Shown here in pieces: positions 1 through 10,501 of a DNA stretch of 64,000 bases. The notes under the pieces were generated by a model. That model saw only the letters and a program-made list of their open reading frames with translations, did no database searches and had not been told where the DNA came from. The stretch covers positions 3,326,270-3,390,269 of the forward strand of contig OZ020265.1 in assembly GCA_963971285.1 (NCBI GenBank). Reading direction: 5' to 3'. A program made the translations under genes and the position numbers. The stretch comes from Astropecten irregularis. Lineage: Eukaryota; Echinodermata; Asteroidea; Paxillosida; Astropectinidae. The stretch's first letter is position 1; each line of letters opens with the position of its first letter.

Positions 1-59
1 GCAAATAAGGCTTGCCCTTCACCGACGTGGATGAGCACTGCATACTCAGTGCTGGTTGA

Positions 60-130
60 GTGCATGTGACAAAATCATGTGCTGACTCAGGTGGGATTCG
101 AACCCATGACCTCCTGCCACTTTTCGTATG
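60..130 (-). mobile_element. tRNA-like SINE fragment
   Basis: A pol III B box, GGTTCGAATCC, reads on the minus strand at 94-104, followed by tRNA-like sequence. It is too short and degraded to be a tRNA gene. Confidence 0.35.
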
Positions 131-180
131 TTGTGATAAAATTGACCAGCAGATGTCAAATAATTTGTATGTCAGACATG

Positions 181-332
181 ATATAAAATAGAAAAATACG
201 AGTAGCACTTTATTGACTAACTAAAGATGAAAATGTGCATGAGCTTTCGTAGCAACAACTACTTCATCAGATGCAAAATGTTTAACTCTAGTTAGTCAAT
301 AAAGTGCTACTTGGATTTTTCTATTTTATATT
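181..332. mobile_element. foldback element with a hammerhead-like core
   Basis: The ends are inverted copies of each other: the AATAGAAAAAT and TAGCACTTTATTGACTAACT segments recur inverted at about 286-332. On the minus strand, positions 270-245 read CTGATGA, a 4-bp stem (GTAG/CTAC), then GAAA. These are the two conserved boxes and stem II of a hammerhead ribozyme. I could not place stem III and the cleavage site, so activity is not claimed. Confidence 0.6.
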
Positions 333-422
333 GTTATCTGACTGACACGGCTAGTCGGCTACCCACCGTTACAGACATGATATAGCAATGATATTGACTT
401 GTATTGGTTTGTATAATTACAG

Positions 423-528
423 GGAGATGATAGCAAAGATGTTATTTCACCTAAGAATGGAAACCGTTTTACCGTGCCACATACCAGAGCATTAGAAGCA
501 AGATTGAGAGAGGAACTGCTGAATCTAG
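423..528 (+). CDS. TADA3: TADA3 exon a (first visible)
   Basis: Acceptor CAG ends at 422 and donor GTACAC starts at 529. It encodes 35 whole codons ending in RLREELLNL plus one base of a split Gly codon. It matches the region just before the conserved acidic stretch of ADA3. Confidence 0.9.
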
Positions 529-3500
529 GTACACACAGAATACATGCAGATGATGAGATTTATGTAGGAATAATAAGTAGCATTCGTGATCATGTGGGTA
601 TTTTTATTTCACACAGTGATATTTCACATTGTCACACACTGAATGACTAAGGTCAGCAGCGCATCAAGGGAAAACAGCGCCCGGGGCAAGCATCAAAATT
701 GCAACCCTAATTCCAACTTCTGATGCCAATGAAAAAAGAATAAGACAATTTGAAATTGGAATCTTTCTTTGTTTGTTCAGTGGATTAGATTTCCAATAAC
801 TTCAACAGTACAGCAAAAAATGTTCCCCTTTTTTCGCCTTTGCGTTTTTTGTGCCCCCTAAAAAGTGGCGCCCGGGGCACATGCCCCTCCTTGTCCCCTC
901 CTAGATCCCCCACTGCTCTGGGTTTGAAATGAACTTACAGGTATGGCGGACAACTGGGCCAGTCACAAATATTTCTTTTTATTTTATTTTATTTTATTTT
1001 ATTTTATTTATTCAATGAAAACAAACAGCAGTTAACCGCCACTTACAGGCATCATAAAACATTTAAAAGAAATAAGATGATTACCAAACAAATAAACATC
1101 CCATTAACAAACACGCATACACTAAAGCCCAACAATCAAATGAACCATCACATACACCACATAAACAAACACCCCAAAAAATAAAGAAACATTCACACCA
1201 ACAAACAAACGTCCCAATCCAACAACATAAATACAAACCCAACAAACATAAAAGCCCCACCCCACAAACATTTTACAAAAGCCTTAATATTTTGAGGGTC
1301 AAGGACTTATGAAGAAGCTTGTGGTAGACTAATAGAGATAAGATTCATTGTAGCTGAGAGGGCCTAGGAAGCTGGGGTTAATCTAGTAGACCTAACATTG
1401 TATGACTGCTATTTACTTATCAAAATCACCCCAGACAACCAGCACTGCATAGATTGAATGATGTATTGAGCATATAATGCAATGTAATGTCATGTATTGA
1501 AGCCATGGGGTACTGTGGCCTAGTGGTCTGGCGTGTTGAACTCAAAGTCTTGTGGTCAATCTACAGATTATGGGTTCGAATCCAGCCATGGGCTAGTGGT
1601 GCTTGCATCCTTGGGCAAGACGCTTTGTCACATACTGCTCCTTTCCACCCAGGTGTTAATGGGTACCTGTGATGGTAGAGATGACTTTGTGGTTTGATTA
1701 GCCTCTGTGCGACTACTGCAGCCAGGGCTGTATACACCCTAGAGAGTTGAGATGGTTTCAGGAATGTAAATTATGGCCCAATGACCAGGGATAATAATAA
1801 GTTTCTAATGTGCAGTAGAGTATATTCATAAAGTAGCTGTGCAAAATAGATGTCCTATATTATTATCAGTTTGATTACTAGCCATTGTCATGTTTGTATG
1901 TGTTATAATGTAACCATGAATATTCATACAGTCCCCCTCTGTTATTTCTCGAAGGTCTGTTAGATGCTGATGACCCAGTAACTGATGACACTGATGATGA
2001 AATATTAGTAGAACTACAGAAACGACAAGCTGAACTAAGAGCCCTATCTGCACACAATCGCACTCAGAAGATGCGTCTATATCGACTGGCTAAAGAAGAA
2101 ATCAAACGGCAAGAACTACGGCAGAAAATGAGGGCAGCAGATAATGAGGTACATGGAATCTATTATCCTGGGATGTCTGGGGCCGATTTCATCAAACTTA
2201 CGACGCGTCGCAGAGTTAAGACGCATCCCTTCTCTATGGACTCGCCACAAGAGATGCGACGCGTCACAGCTAGGACGTGTCGCAAATCGAGTTTTATGAA
2301 ATCGGCCCCATCTCTTATTATGACAGGCTCAGCTTAAAGGGATTGCATACGTTTGGTAATTTCAGCCTATTGTTTGTTTCAAACCAATATAATTGTATAT
2401 ATATACCATAAAACTAACCTGTGAAAGTTTCGATTCAAAAGGTGGTAGCGTTTGTGAGATTTTGGCGACAAACTAGAGCGGTTATTTCACGCCAGATAAC
2501 AGTAAGTCAATAGCTGAGAAGCGTTGCGGCCATAACGCTTCTCAGATTCATAATTTTTGGAGATAAAAAGTGACATATTTTTCCATAACCGCGGTACTTC
2601 GAATTGAACGTTTCTCAATATGCATTATACTATCCAAAGCAGCTGTACTTCTCACCAAGTAAGTTTTTATTGCCATAAATTTTCAGAGTCATTACCAAAC
2701 GTATGCAATGCCTTTAAAGGCATAATACAGGATTGGTCAAGGTGACAGAGCAGCTGAAGACTGTTCATAATCTATTTGTCTTGGAATAAAACTAAACCTG
2801 TGAAATGTTCAGCTCATATCATCATCGGAAACTGTAGAAAACAGTGACAAACTTTCAAGGTATTTTTAAATCTATTCACAGGAGTTTTTATCTTACCCCG
2901 AGATCAAAACTGTTTTCGTTCTTTGTTTGACTTATTTCTGGATAGATACACCATTTTAGGGGGAAATATTTTAACAGTATGTTTCATATCCTGAAAGTTA
3001 TAGGTAAATCTGAGAGCATTTCTGTGTGAGTATTTTACCAATCCTGTACTATTCCTTTAAGCCGTGGCTGGTTATTAGAAACCAAATTTTCACTTTGATC
3101 ATCAGTGCTCCTGGATCAGTGGTCGATTTCACAAAGATTTGCGATTCATCTTTTCGATGAGTTGTTCATGTTTCCATAGCAGCTGGTATTGTGACATCAC
3201 ACGTTGCTTAGCAATTAAGATTGATACGCAAGTTGCGATCGATCTTAGCCTTTCGTGAAATCGAGCCCAGATCTCTCATATTCAGAATGTGATGTAACTT
3301 CATGAACACTGAGCAGGCATGGTAATAGAGTCCAATAAATGAGTAATATGCTCAATGTTTAACCTATGTAGACTCCATCAATCCCAGTAAAGTTGTCATT
3401 TGTGATGAACTGCCGTTAGATGTCATTGTCACTCTGAACAAACCATCTGGCATTGTCTTTGTTGGCCAAGTGAAGTGTATTTTCGAAAACCACTTTTGCG

Positions 3501-4144
3501 CCTGACTTTGAGGCTAATTTGTCATATTCTACAGTTTTGAAATGCATAGATATTCAGCAATTCCAGCACATGACGAGGAAACTGAAGTTCACTAAAACTA
3601 ATTTGCATTATTCCAGAATACGATTTGCTATATCAGGATAATGAGGATAACACGCATTGGAAGAAAGATAAAATGAACTGAACTGAACTGAACTGAACTG
3701 AAAGATAAAAATCGGGTTTTGAGGTTGGGTATTTCAGTCTTAGTTTTTTCACTCAATTTCGGCCCGATTTTGCTCAAATTCTAAATTGCGATAGCCAAGA
3801 TATGGCTGTATCATAATCTGAATCTTGAAGTGATAAACAGTTTCATTTCAAATAATAGTTCTCGACACAAAGTGTTGCTGTTTTTTAAGGACATGCTGTA
3901 TACTGCACTGATGCTATCAGTTCATTGTATAGCACTTGTATCATCTCAGTTATGACTCAGTATTCATGTGGCAACATTAACTTTGAATGATCTGAACTGG
4001 ATTGAATTGCAGACTATGGATGCATTCCGTCGAATCATGGCAGCGAGGCAGAAGAAACGATCACCAACTAAGAAGGAAAGAGATCAAGCTTGGAAAATCA
4101 TCAAAGAAAGAGAAGGTCTGATTAAACAGCTAGAGTCTATGTGA
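423..4144 (+). CDS. TADA3: TADA3, transcriptional adapter 3 (C-terminal three exons)
   Basis: Three GT-AG exons, 423-528, 1955-2148 and 4013-4144, join in frame and end in TGA at 4142-4144, giving about 143 residues. The peptide carries hallmarks of the Ada3 C-terminal domain as I know it from animal TADA3: EALEAR-like RALEARLREELLNLG, then LLDADDPVTDDTDDEILVEL, KRQAELRALSAHNRT, RLAKEEIKRQELRQKMRAAD and MDAFRRIMAARQKKR. TADA3 is a non-catalytic nuclear subunit that links ADA2 and GCN5/PCAF in SAGA- and ATAC-type histone acetyltransferase complexes. Animal TADA3 is about 430 residues, so the N-terminal two thirds must lie left of the window. Split codons match: exon 1 leaves one base that exon 2 completes to Gly, and exon 2 ends on a whole codon. 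Nothing in the coding part is broken. The gene converges on the minus-strand F-BAR/STAC-like gene. Identity is close to certain; exact splice points are my reading. Confidence 0.95.
655..905. mobile_element. degenerate MITE with CCCGGG-centred ends
   Basis: A GCGCCCGGGGCA motif appears near both ends (about 680 and 870), next to GGGGATCTAGGAGGGG-like sequence (minus strand). This resembles the 'GTGGCGGATCC' elements elsewhere in the window. Boundaries are uncertain. Confidence 0.35.
976..1010 (+). repeat. (ATTTT)n microsatellite
   Basis: About seven tandem ATTTT units, followed by an A/C-rich tract. This could be the 3' tail of an old retrotransposon on the opposite strand. Confidence 0.8.
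1505..1800 (+). mobile_element. tRNA-derived SINE with conserved body
   Basis: Pol III A box TGGCCTAGTGG (1516-1526) and B box GGTTCGAATCC (1573-1583) lie about 57 bp apart. They are followed by a body containing TTGGGCAAGACGCTTTGTCA and TCCACCCAGGTGTTAATGGG, a type of SINE body recurrent in animals. The AATAATAATAA end suggests the tail. Confidence 0.75.
1955..2148 (+). CDS. TADA3: TADA3 exon b
   Basis: Acceptor ...CTCGAAG ends at 1954 and donor GTACAT starts at 2149. Two bases complete Gly, then 64 codons follow. It holds the most conserved block, LQKRQAELRALSAHNRTQKM, and the basic helix RLAKEEIKRQELRQKM. Confidence 0.95.
2179..2309. mobile_element. CCGATTTCATAAA foldback MITE
   Basis: The ends GGGGCCGATTTCATCAAACT and its inverted counterpart (2290-2309) pair over the whole element. 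The interior repeats GACGCGTCGCA-like units. Sister copies are at 16139-16243 and 47380-47489. Confidence 0.85.
2334..2717. mobile_element. TTAA-flanked MITE, family 2
   Basis: Begins TTAAAGGGATTGCATACGTT and ends with the inverse, AACGTATGCAATGCCTTTAA. The TTAA at both ends fits piggyBac-type target duplication. It shares its right TTAA with the next element. Confidence 0.75.
2714..3060. mobile_element. TTAA-flanked MITE, main family
   Basis: Starts TTAAAGGCATAATACAGGAT and ends CCAATCCTGTACTATTCCTT then TAA. Internal blocks recur in the copies at 15.8, 29.3, 33.6, 37.3, 52.5, 55.5 and 55.8 kb. Confidence 0.8.
3121..3268. mobile_element. GGTCGATTTCAC foldback MITE
   Basis: Nearly the same 148 bp occur at 4681-4829, including GATTCATCTTTTCGATGAGT. 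Outer ends are inverted (GGTCGATTTCAC / GTGAAATCGAGCC). Confidence 0.8.
3590..3905. mobile_element. rearranged GGGTGTCCC-family element with (GAACT)n
   Basis: Shares two blocks with the element at 61499-61796. One block is inverted relative to that copy (ATCGGGTTTTGAGGTTGGGT here); the other (GATAGCCAAGATATGGCTGT) is direct. A GAACT microsatellite (3672-3700) interrupts it. Confidence 0.55.
4013..4144 (+). CDS. TADA3: TADA3 terminal exon
   Basis: The acceptor TTGCAG ends at 4012. The exon encodes 43 codons from TMDAFRRIMAARQKKRSPTK to KQLESM, then stop TGA. It matches the extreme C-terminus of ADA3. Confidence 0.95.
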   Translation, partial: TMDAFRRIMAARQKKRSPTKKERDQAWKIIKEREGLIKQLESM

Positions 4145-4169
4145 GTCATTGGTTGCATGTACAGGAAGG

Positions 4170-4175
4170 AATAAA
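4170..4175 (+). terminator. candidate TADA3 polyadenylation signal
   Basis: AATAAA begins 26 bases after the TADA3 stop. That is very close, so the real signal may be a later AATAAA, for example near 5726. No transcript data are available to choose. Confidence 0.25.
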
Positions 4176-4680
4176 CATAGGAAAGATCACTGACAGAGGT
4201 CATATTAACAGTGGTCTGCTGGCCCGGGGCCACCACAAACAATCACCGGGCCACTGATTTGAGGAACAATGCCAGTGCAGTGCACTGTCCACTGGCCCTG
4301 TGGGCAACCAAGAGACTGAAGTTAATCTCGACCCCTAATATCTGAATGACACTACTAGTCCCTGCAGTAACCTGGCAAACTGTGGATGACTACTCTGCAT
4401 TGACATTGCCTAGCAAACATGACGCATAATATAAAGCCATGTACTGATAGGGATCTTGAATGCCACCATGGCCTGAATTACTTGAATGGCCTGAAGTCCC
4501 TGTGATGTATAGTGGAATGGCCCTATATCGAACATGGTGGGATGCACAGATAATGTCTGTTATTGTGGTCATTCCTTATCATAAAAATAATGAATGTTTT
4601 ATATTGCTTCGCCTTGTGAAATGAAACAGTCCATCTGTCACCTTATGAAATTATTTGGCACTATGTCGAAACAGGCCAGT

Positions 4681-4829
4681 GGTCGATTTCACAAAGATTT
4701 GCGATTCATCTTTTCGATGAGTTGTTCATGTTTCCATAGCAGCTAGTATTGTGACATCACACTTTGCTTAGCAATTAAAGATTGATACGCATGTTACGAT
4801 CTGTCTTAGCCTTTCGTGAAGTTGAGCCC
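4681..4829. mobile_element. GGTCGATTTCAC foldback MITE, second copy
   Basis: Nearly identical to 3121-3268 except for a few substitutions and one inserted base. Such high similarity of the pair suggests fairly recent movement or a segmental copy. Confidence 0.8.
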
Positions 4830-5457
4830 TGAAGATTTAAGACAAAATGTTACTATGAGAATAGCTGCATATGATATTTGATATTGTCTTCTTATAATTT
4901 GTCAGTCTACAATGTGTTACTTGTGTTTATATTCTATGATTCATATTCCTTGTGTAGCTGCAGCTGGTATTCCTGTTTGATATGTACAGTATCAGCCATA
5001 CAGTGGAATGCCATTATAACAAGCATTCAGCTAAAGCAAACATCATCCCTTGCTCCTATTGTCATTTGCTAAACCTATTAAACATTGGTGTTCACAAATA
5101 CATGTAGATGTTTCAGTAGAAAAAGAGGTTGTTCATTGTGGAAAATGGTAAGAAGCAAAGTGTTCCATGGCTCACGATGTTGGCTGAAAGGTACCGGTAC
5201 ATATAGCGACATTTTGGCTGCAGACTGCTAGCCTTTATCAAACAGCAGAAGACACTTGCACCATAGATCGTTTATGAATAGGAAATATTTGCTACAATAA
5301 ATCATGCACTCTTGTGCCATATTTTGTAAGATGGGCAAAACATTTGCAATGGCAAAATAGGACAAAGGGACATGTTAATGTAAAAAACAAATCAAGAGGG
5401 TGCACTCTCAGTTGAACACAAGAGGGCGCTACTTAAAAATGACAGCTTAAAACCTGT

Positions 5458-5594
5458 TTAAGGCCGTGTCCCAATTCTCTGGCTGCGACTGCATATAACA
5501 CACAAGTCTATGGAAACGGCTGCAGCTGGCTAGTGGCTGCCATAGGTACACGCATAATTTGCAGCCGCAGCCAGAGAATTGGGACATGGCCTAA
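5458..5594. mobile_element. palindromic MITE, AAGGCC..GTGTCCCAATTC ends
   Basis: GTCCCAATTCTCTGGCTGCG at the left is mirrored as GCAGCCAGAGAATTGGGAC at the right. The sister copy at 24813-24948 has an intact 8-bp target duplication. Confidence 0.8.
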
Positions 5595-6438
5595 CTGAAC
5601 AATTTGTGTGGATTTCTCGCTGTTATAACAGCGTTCCATTGTACCAGAATTGCTCACCAATATGGGTGATTCACATTAGTGCCCCACCATGAGTTTGCAA
5701 TGTGTTGGCCAATTGCAATTCAGGAAATAAATTTTGTTGACAAACTACACATCTTTCTAGATGCGCAGTTCGTCAACAAATTGGACAACACGTTGCAAAC
5801 TCATGGTGGCCATGGGCGTAGATCCCGGGGGGGCTAGGGGGGTTGCAACCCCCCCAGGTTTTCACTTTTTATATATATAAAAAAATTATTTTGTGCACAA
5901 ACGTATATGGAAGAACGACCCAGCTACACGATCAACCCCCAGGTCTGAGGACGTGTCTACACTACTGATGGTGGCGCACTATTGTGAATCACCCATATTA
6001 AAAATGTATTTATTGAACTCTATATTTAGTGTTTGTTGATGTAAATGTAATTGTATACGCCAAGAATGGCTTGATTTTGTAGAGTTTAAACTACTCAATA
6101 AAAAAGACAAATTTTGATGACAACTGTTATTCCCAAGAGTTTGTTTTATTTCATTAAACATCCAGGAACTTACCACATAAGGTACAATAACAATCATTGC
6201 TTTCAATATAATGAACCATTCTGATTGGTTGACAGTCACTTGGTACATTGTGTACTATCAAGAGACCTATGGGCATTGCTAACATGCTACATCACAATAG
6301 CAGCAATGTTTCCCTATTCAATGCCACTATTCATGACAGACACCAGTCAATCAAGTAATGGTATATCTGATATCATTCAAAGCCCACTGAATAAAGTTAA
6401 ATCTCCAAGTCCAACCATTTCATTCAGAATAACCAACA

Positions 6439-6514
6439 ATGGGAGACTTTTGAGAATCGGTCTTCATGTCAACAGTGCAGTTGACATGAAAACTGATTCT
6501 CAAAAATCTCCAAT
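6439..6514. mobile_element. short foldback, ATGGGAGACTTTTGAGAATC ends
   Basis: Left arm ATGGGAGACTTTTGAGAATC is mirrored at 6484-6514. The same arms with a different centre occur at 12315-12463. Confidence 0.7.
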
Positions 6515-7359
6515 TACATGCCTTGTCACATTTTGTATGGATTCTTGTTACTTTCTCTTAGTTTCCAATTCCTGTGTACAATTTACCACCACACAATACA
6601 CTAATGTAGTCAACCTTTTTGTATTTCTTCAAACCATAATGACTTGTCTTTGTGCGTTGTTGCGTGTGGGTCTAGTAGCAATACAACTGCAGTGAGTAAA
6701 CATCTGTATTTTGGTCTGAAACTACAAATACATGTACAATACAAATAAACCTGGGATTACCAGGCGTAGAGTTGTAATGATAGTCTATTACAGTACTAAC
6801 TTTGGCATTACCTCTACAAAGTTCAGTCATATCAAGCTGGACACTCAAGATATTAAACCATTTGAGAGTTCAATCTGAATAGTATCTGCTACACAGACTT
6901 CTTTCATTGCACATAAACACCCCTATTTAAATTTCCCAGACAAAAGACTCTGTTGCTACGCCACATGATTTGAGGCAAGCTTTTGGATAGCGATACCCAT
7001 CTCTGGAATGGACTGGTTACTTTGTACCATTCTTATCCATTATGAACAGTGCATTGGTGCAATTCAGATTTAGATGTTTACGAAAGAATTCAGTGTACCA
7101 GATATTGTTCAATTCTAACTTGTGAAAGGCTTATTCAAATTGCGTTGCTTACCTGCAGTGAAACTACATGTGTCATTGCATGTTCAGAATTTCAGGAGGT
7201 ATTTGAACATTTCTTCAACATAAATAGCAGATTGTAAACGAATGTACAAAATCACACAACTTCAGATTTAACAAACACGGATTTACCCAATTTGTACTAC
7301 GCAGTCTGAGTTAGCACTTCAGTACTATTATACATCTCCAAGAGAGTTATTAGCATTTA

Positions 7360-7960
7360 TATCTATGTGGTCTCATGACTTCTGACTGGCAAACAACAAA
7401 ACAAAGATAATGGACTTTTACGGACACCGGCAACATAGAGCTAGAGAGCTCAATAGACCGATCCAGTAGGCCACGCCCACCATAGCAACGGCCAAGCAAC
7501 GACGCACACGCGCACGCGTAACGTGTCACGATCGCAAGCACGCGTTGCACGCCCATCACCGAAAGCACTTATCTCTATGGGACTCTGGTTTTAGAAAAAG
7601 TCACAAATGTACGTTTCGTCTCTTACCAGGCCATCGAGAGTCAGAATTACAATGAAAGTACAAACACCATCAATTTGTAGCAGAAATATACTGTACTTGT
7701 GAAGTTGTGCTGCATTTGCAGAGGAAGGTATTTACTGTTTTTCCAGTTCGTAAACGTCAACACCGCAGTAATGAATACCGCGATCTCCAGCATGAGATCA
7801 CCAAAATGGCTGCCGCAAATGGTGATCAGATTTTCGCGGCTGTGATTGGTCAATGAAAAATGGGGCGGAGCTTACTGGATCGGTCTATTGGTAGAGCACC
7901 AACTAGTTTGGTATTCCAGAGGTTGCAGGTTCGAATCCTGCCAAATTTTCTGTCAAAATT
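7360..7960 (+). mobile_element. SINE family 1 copy, split by a MITE
   Basis: The left half (to about 7450) has the family's leader (CTTCTGACTGGCAAAC) and the start of the tRNA-like A box. The right half (from 7889) resumes with TTGGTAGAGCACC and B box GGTTCGAATCC (7929-7939). The A box is interrupted by the element at 7451-7889. Confidence 0.7.
7451..7889. mobile_element. MITE inserted in a SINE A box
   Basis: Inverted ends CAATAGACCGATCCAGTA and TACTGGATCGGTCTATTG bound about 440 bp. The SINE sequence on either side rejoins when it is removed. The interior is rich in CACGCGCACGCG. Confidence 0.75.
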
Positions 7961-8619
7961 AGTGAAGTGAAACACAGGTCCATGGGAACCATAACGATGC
8001 ATTTCATTCTGATGTATGTTAATTTGACCTTTGACATTTCAATGAAATCTAGGCTTGTTTAGATGACCAAGAACAATCCAACCACTGAGTACAGTCCTTG
8101 ACACATTTTAACAATTCAACATCCTCATACAAACAGTCCTACTTTTCACCTGGTTATCTAGAACAACATTATACAGGTTTGCTCTTATTTCTCTGTTAAT
8201 TGTTGACATACCTTTGACCTTTGGGATGAGAAAATGTTTGTGTACCTTTTGTTTTCATTATTAATATTATCTTTCTTTGGCCACTCAGGCGGTTTTCAAA
8301 TTTACAATATACAGTACGTGTAAGTATTCTCATTATTGCAAGTACTGATGGTGCTTAATGATATACATACAACTAATTATTGCATAATTAAAACAACACA
8401 CAATATTAATGAGTTTACATTAACGAATGTGCACACATGAACATGAGTGATAAACAATTATGAAATCAGAATATAACACACAAATACTGACTGTCTGAGC
8501 TACAAAAAATGTAACCTCCCCATGGTGCTTGCTCTTTGTAAAAGGGAAAATGTACAACATTCACCCAAAGGTAGCAAGATCATAGCTGCCAACATTTCCA
8601 AATTGCAATGCACCTTTAG

Positions 8620-8792
8620 ATGGACCTAATTAGATACGCGCACGCGCAATTGCACTACTGGTTGGCAAGAAAGTTGCAGCTACATTAGGCATGTACGTAC
8701 CACATACAACGCAGAGGGCATGGAGCTTGCCAACCAGTGATGCATTTGCGCGTGCGCGTATCTAATTAACATATTTCATGGGAAAGGTCCAT
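8620..8792. mobile_element. foldback MITE with CGCGCACGCGCA arms
   Basis: ATGGACCTAATTAGATACGC with GCACGCGCAA on the left is mirrored on the right, ending GGTCCAT. A TTGGCAAG/CTTGCCAA inner pair adds to the stem. Confidence 0.75.
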
Positions 8793-9018
8793 TAGTAATG
8801 TGCCAATCAAGATGGACTAATATTATTTCAAGTAATACGATGAGCAAGAAGACCAATAACAACCTGCAAGTTAATGTATGCATTTCAATGAAATGATTGC
8901 TTTACATGTCATCACATTATACATGTATGTTCATACTTTCTATTCAACAACCACACATTTTTGTGTGGAGTCATTTTCCCATACACTGCACATACGAAAA
9001 AATGTGTTGTTGGTATCA

Positions 9019-9278
9019 GGAGTGGATCCAGGATTTTCCAAAAGAGGGGAGTGGAAATAAAATGCATCAATTGACGGAGGCATTTCGGGGTGATCAAAGC
9101 TAGGTAATTTTGTCTCCCCCTCTTTTTTCTACTGTTTTGGAGTCTTTCTCCCTCCCTATATATTGTTTTTTTCCTCTTTCTTTCTTTTTTTCCTTCTCTT
9201 TTTCTTTTCCTTTTCTTTTGCTGGAAGAAAAGGGGGGAGCATGTGCCCCACCCCCACGCCCGCCGGATCCGCCACTGG
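9019..9278. mobile_element. MITE with GTGGCGGATCC ends
   Basis: AGTGGATCCAGGATTTTCC on the left and GCCGGATCCGCCACTGGG on the right are inverted ends. The middle is a pyrimidine tract (TTTCTTTTTTTCC-like). Confidence 0.7.
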
Positions 9279-10077
9279 GTATTAATTGTTATTTTCATGA
9301 TCGTGATTTTATTTCAATATTTTGAAGGTTTTTTTTTTCTCCGATAGAAAATCAGAAATTAGTCATTTTTGGATGGACAATTTGTATTTTCGTAATTAAA
9401 CAAAATAATTGTAATAATGACTATTTTGGTTGGCAGCTATGTAAGTTTGACTGCACTAAGACTGAAAGCAATCAACAGTTCAATACCACACAGATGCTGT
9501 GCTGCAACTGGGAACCATTCACTTATGACTGAGGTTGCTATGGATATAGTACTTGGGATGGGGTTGTACATTACTTACAAACAAGCTCACTATGTGCATC
9601 TCTCATCCGACTGTAACATTATCTTTGTATATGTGAGGTATAGTAACAGCCTCAAACCATGTCCTTTATCGTGTGCAATATTATACATTCATATGGTCAA
9701 ATGCAACCATACATTTACAAGATAAATACAATAATACAATAAGACACTAAAATACACAATGAATTCAATTAATGCATAGATCTGATTAAATATCACAAGT
9801 TACTTTAAAAATATATATAACTGCATGATTTTGTTACATACTAATAAAATGCATGCCTTATTCCTGAATATTAATGAGTTATTACCATGGCAATATTAAT
9901 CAGAACAGGCAAGATCTACAATCAGTGAATCAATAATATTATACATTGTATGTTTCTGATTGGTATAATATAATACAACATGGATGGGTGTATATATCAT
10001 GCATGAATGTCAATCATGTATCATGTATTCATATGAAACATTGCTTCATGTATAGTAATTCACATTACCATATTGGT

Positions 10078-10320
10078 GAAATAATAATAATTTGGGAGGC
10101 TAATCATCCTTACTCGCAGCTGGGGTGCTGAATTGCGAAGGATGCGGCTACAACGAGATCGAGTAGCAGGCTTTAATGGGCACCCTTGGCTGCCAGCTAC
10201 ATCAACCCATATATGATCACGGAGTACAGCCTAGCTGAGATCAAACATGTTTGATTTTTGAGGAGGGAGGAAAATCAGGAACCCCAGAGAAACAACTCTA
10301 CTCCCAAGCCAGGATCGAAA
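10078..10320 (-). mobile_element. SINE family 2 copy, 5' truncated
   Basis: Shares GGAGGCTAATCATCCTTACT, CACCCTTGGCTGCCAGCTAC and GGGAGGAAAATCAGG-type blocks with 17969-18236, 49031-49451 and 60420-60582. The minus-strand 3' tail is (ATT)n, seen as AATAATAATAATT at the left. Confidence 0.7.
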
Positions 10321-10349
10321 ATAAATAAACCTTTTTTTTCTGCTAACAT

Positions 10350-10501
10350 GTTGTCTTGTGCATTTTGCAAAGTCTTTGCTTAAATAGCATAGTGAGAAAG
10401 ACAACTCTCCTGCAAAATACACTAACCGTAAGCAAACAAAGTCTGCCATCATAAGCAAAGAATTTTTATTAAAGGTAACAGATTCCATGACATTGAGCCC
10501 A
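10350..10501. mobile_element. fragment of CCCAATTTCATGGAATCC-type element
   Basis: Contains GTAAGCAAACAAAGTCTGCC and ends AACAGATTCCATGACATTGA then GCCC. This matches the inner part and right end of the element at 58987-59769. Confidence 0.6.

Larger units (their letters stand above)
1..422. other. intron upstream of TADA3 exon a; no exon seen
   Basis: No TADA3-like coding segment is visible. The stretch holds a minus-strand tRNA-like fragment and the foldback element at 181-332. Confidence 0.6.
529..1954 (+). other. TADA3 intron (1.4 kb)
   Basis: Contains a degenerate MITE, an ATTTT microsatellite followed by an A/C-rich low-complexity stretch (about 1040-1260), and a tRNA-derived SINE. 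I see no further exon. Confidence 0.7.
2149..4012 (+). other. TADA3 intron (1.9 kb) packed with MITEs
   Basis: Holds in order a CCGATTTCAT-type foldback, two abutting TTAA-flanked elements, a second CGATTTCAC-type foldback and a rearranged GGGTGTCCC-family element. Only about 600 bases are unassigned. The first element starts 31 bases after the exon donor. Confidence 0.7.

Noticed and set aside
6225..6695. 156-codon open frame, plus strand
   Set aside because: It runs through a foldback element, has no recognisable domain and no adjoining exons.
8912..9325. Open frames of 128 (-) and 71 (+) codons
   Set aside because: They cover a MITE with a pyrimidine tract; Lys/Arg- or Ser/Phe-rich translation is low complexity.
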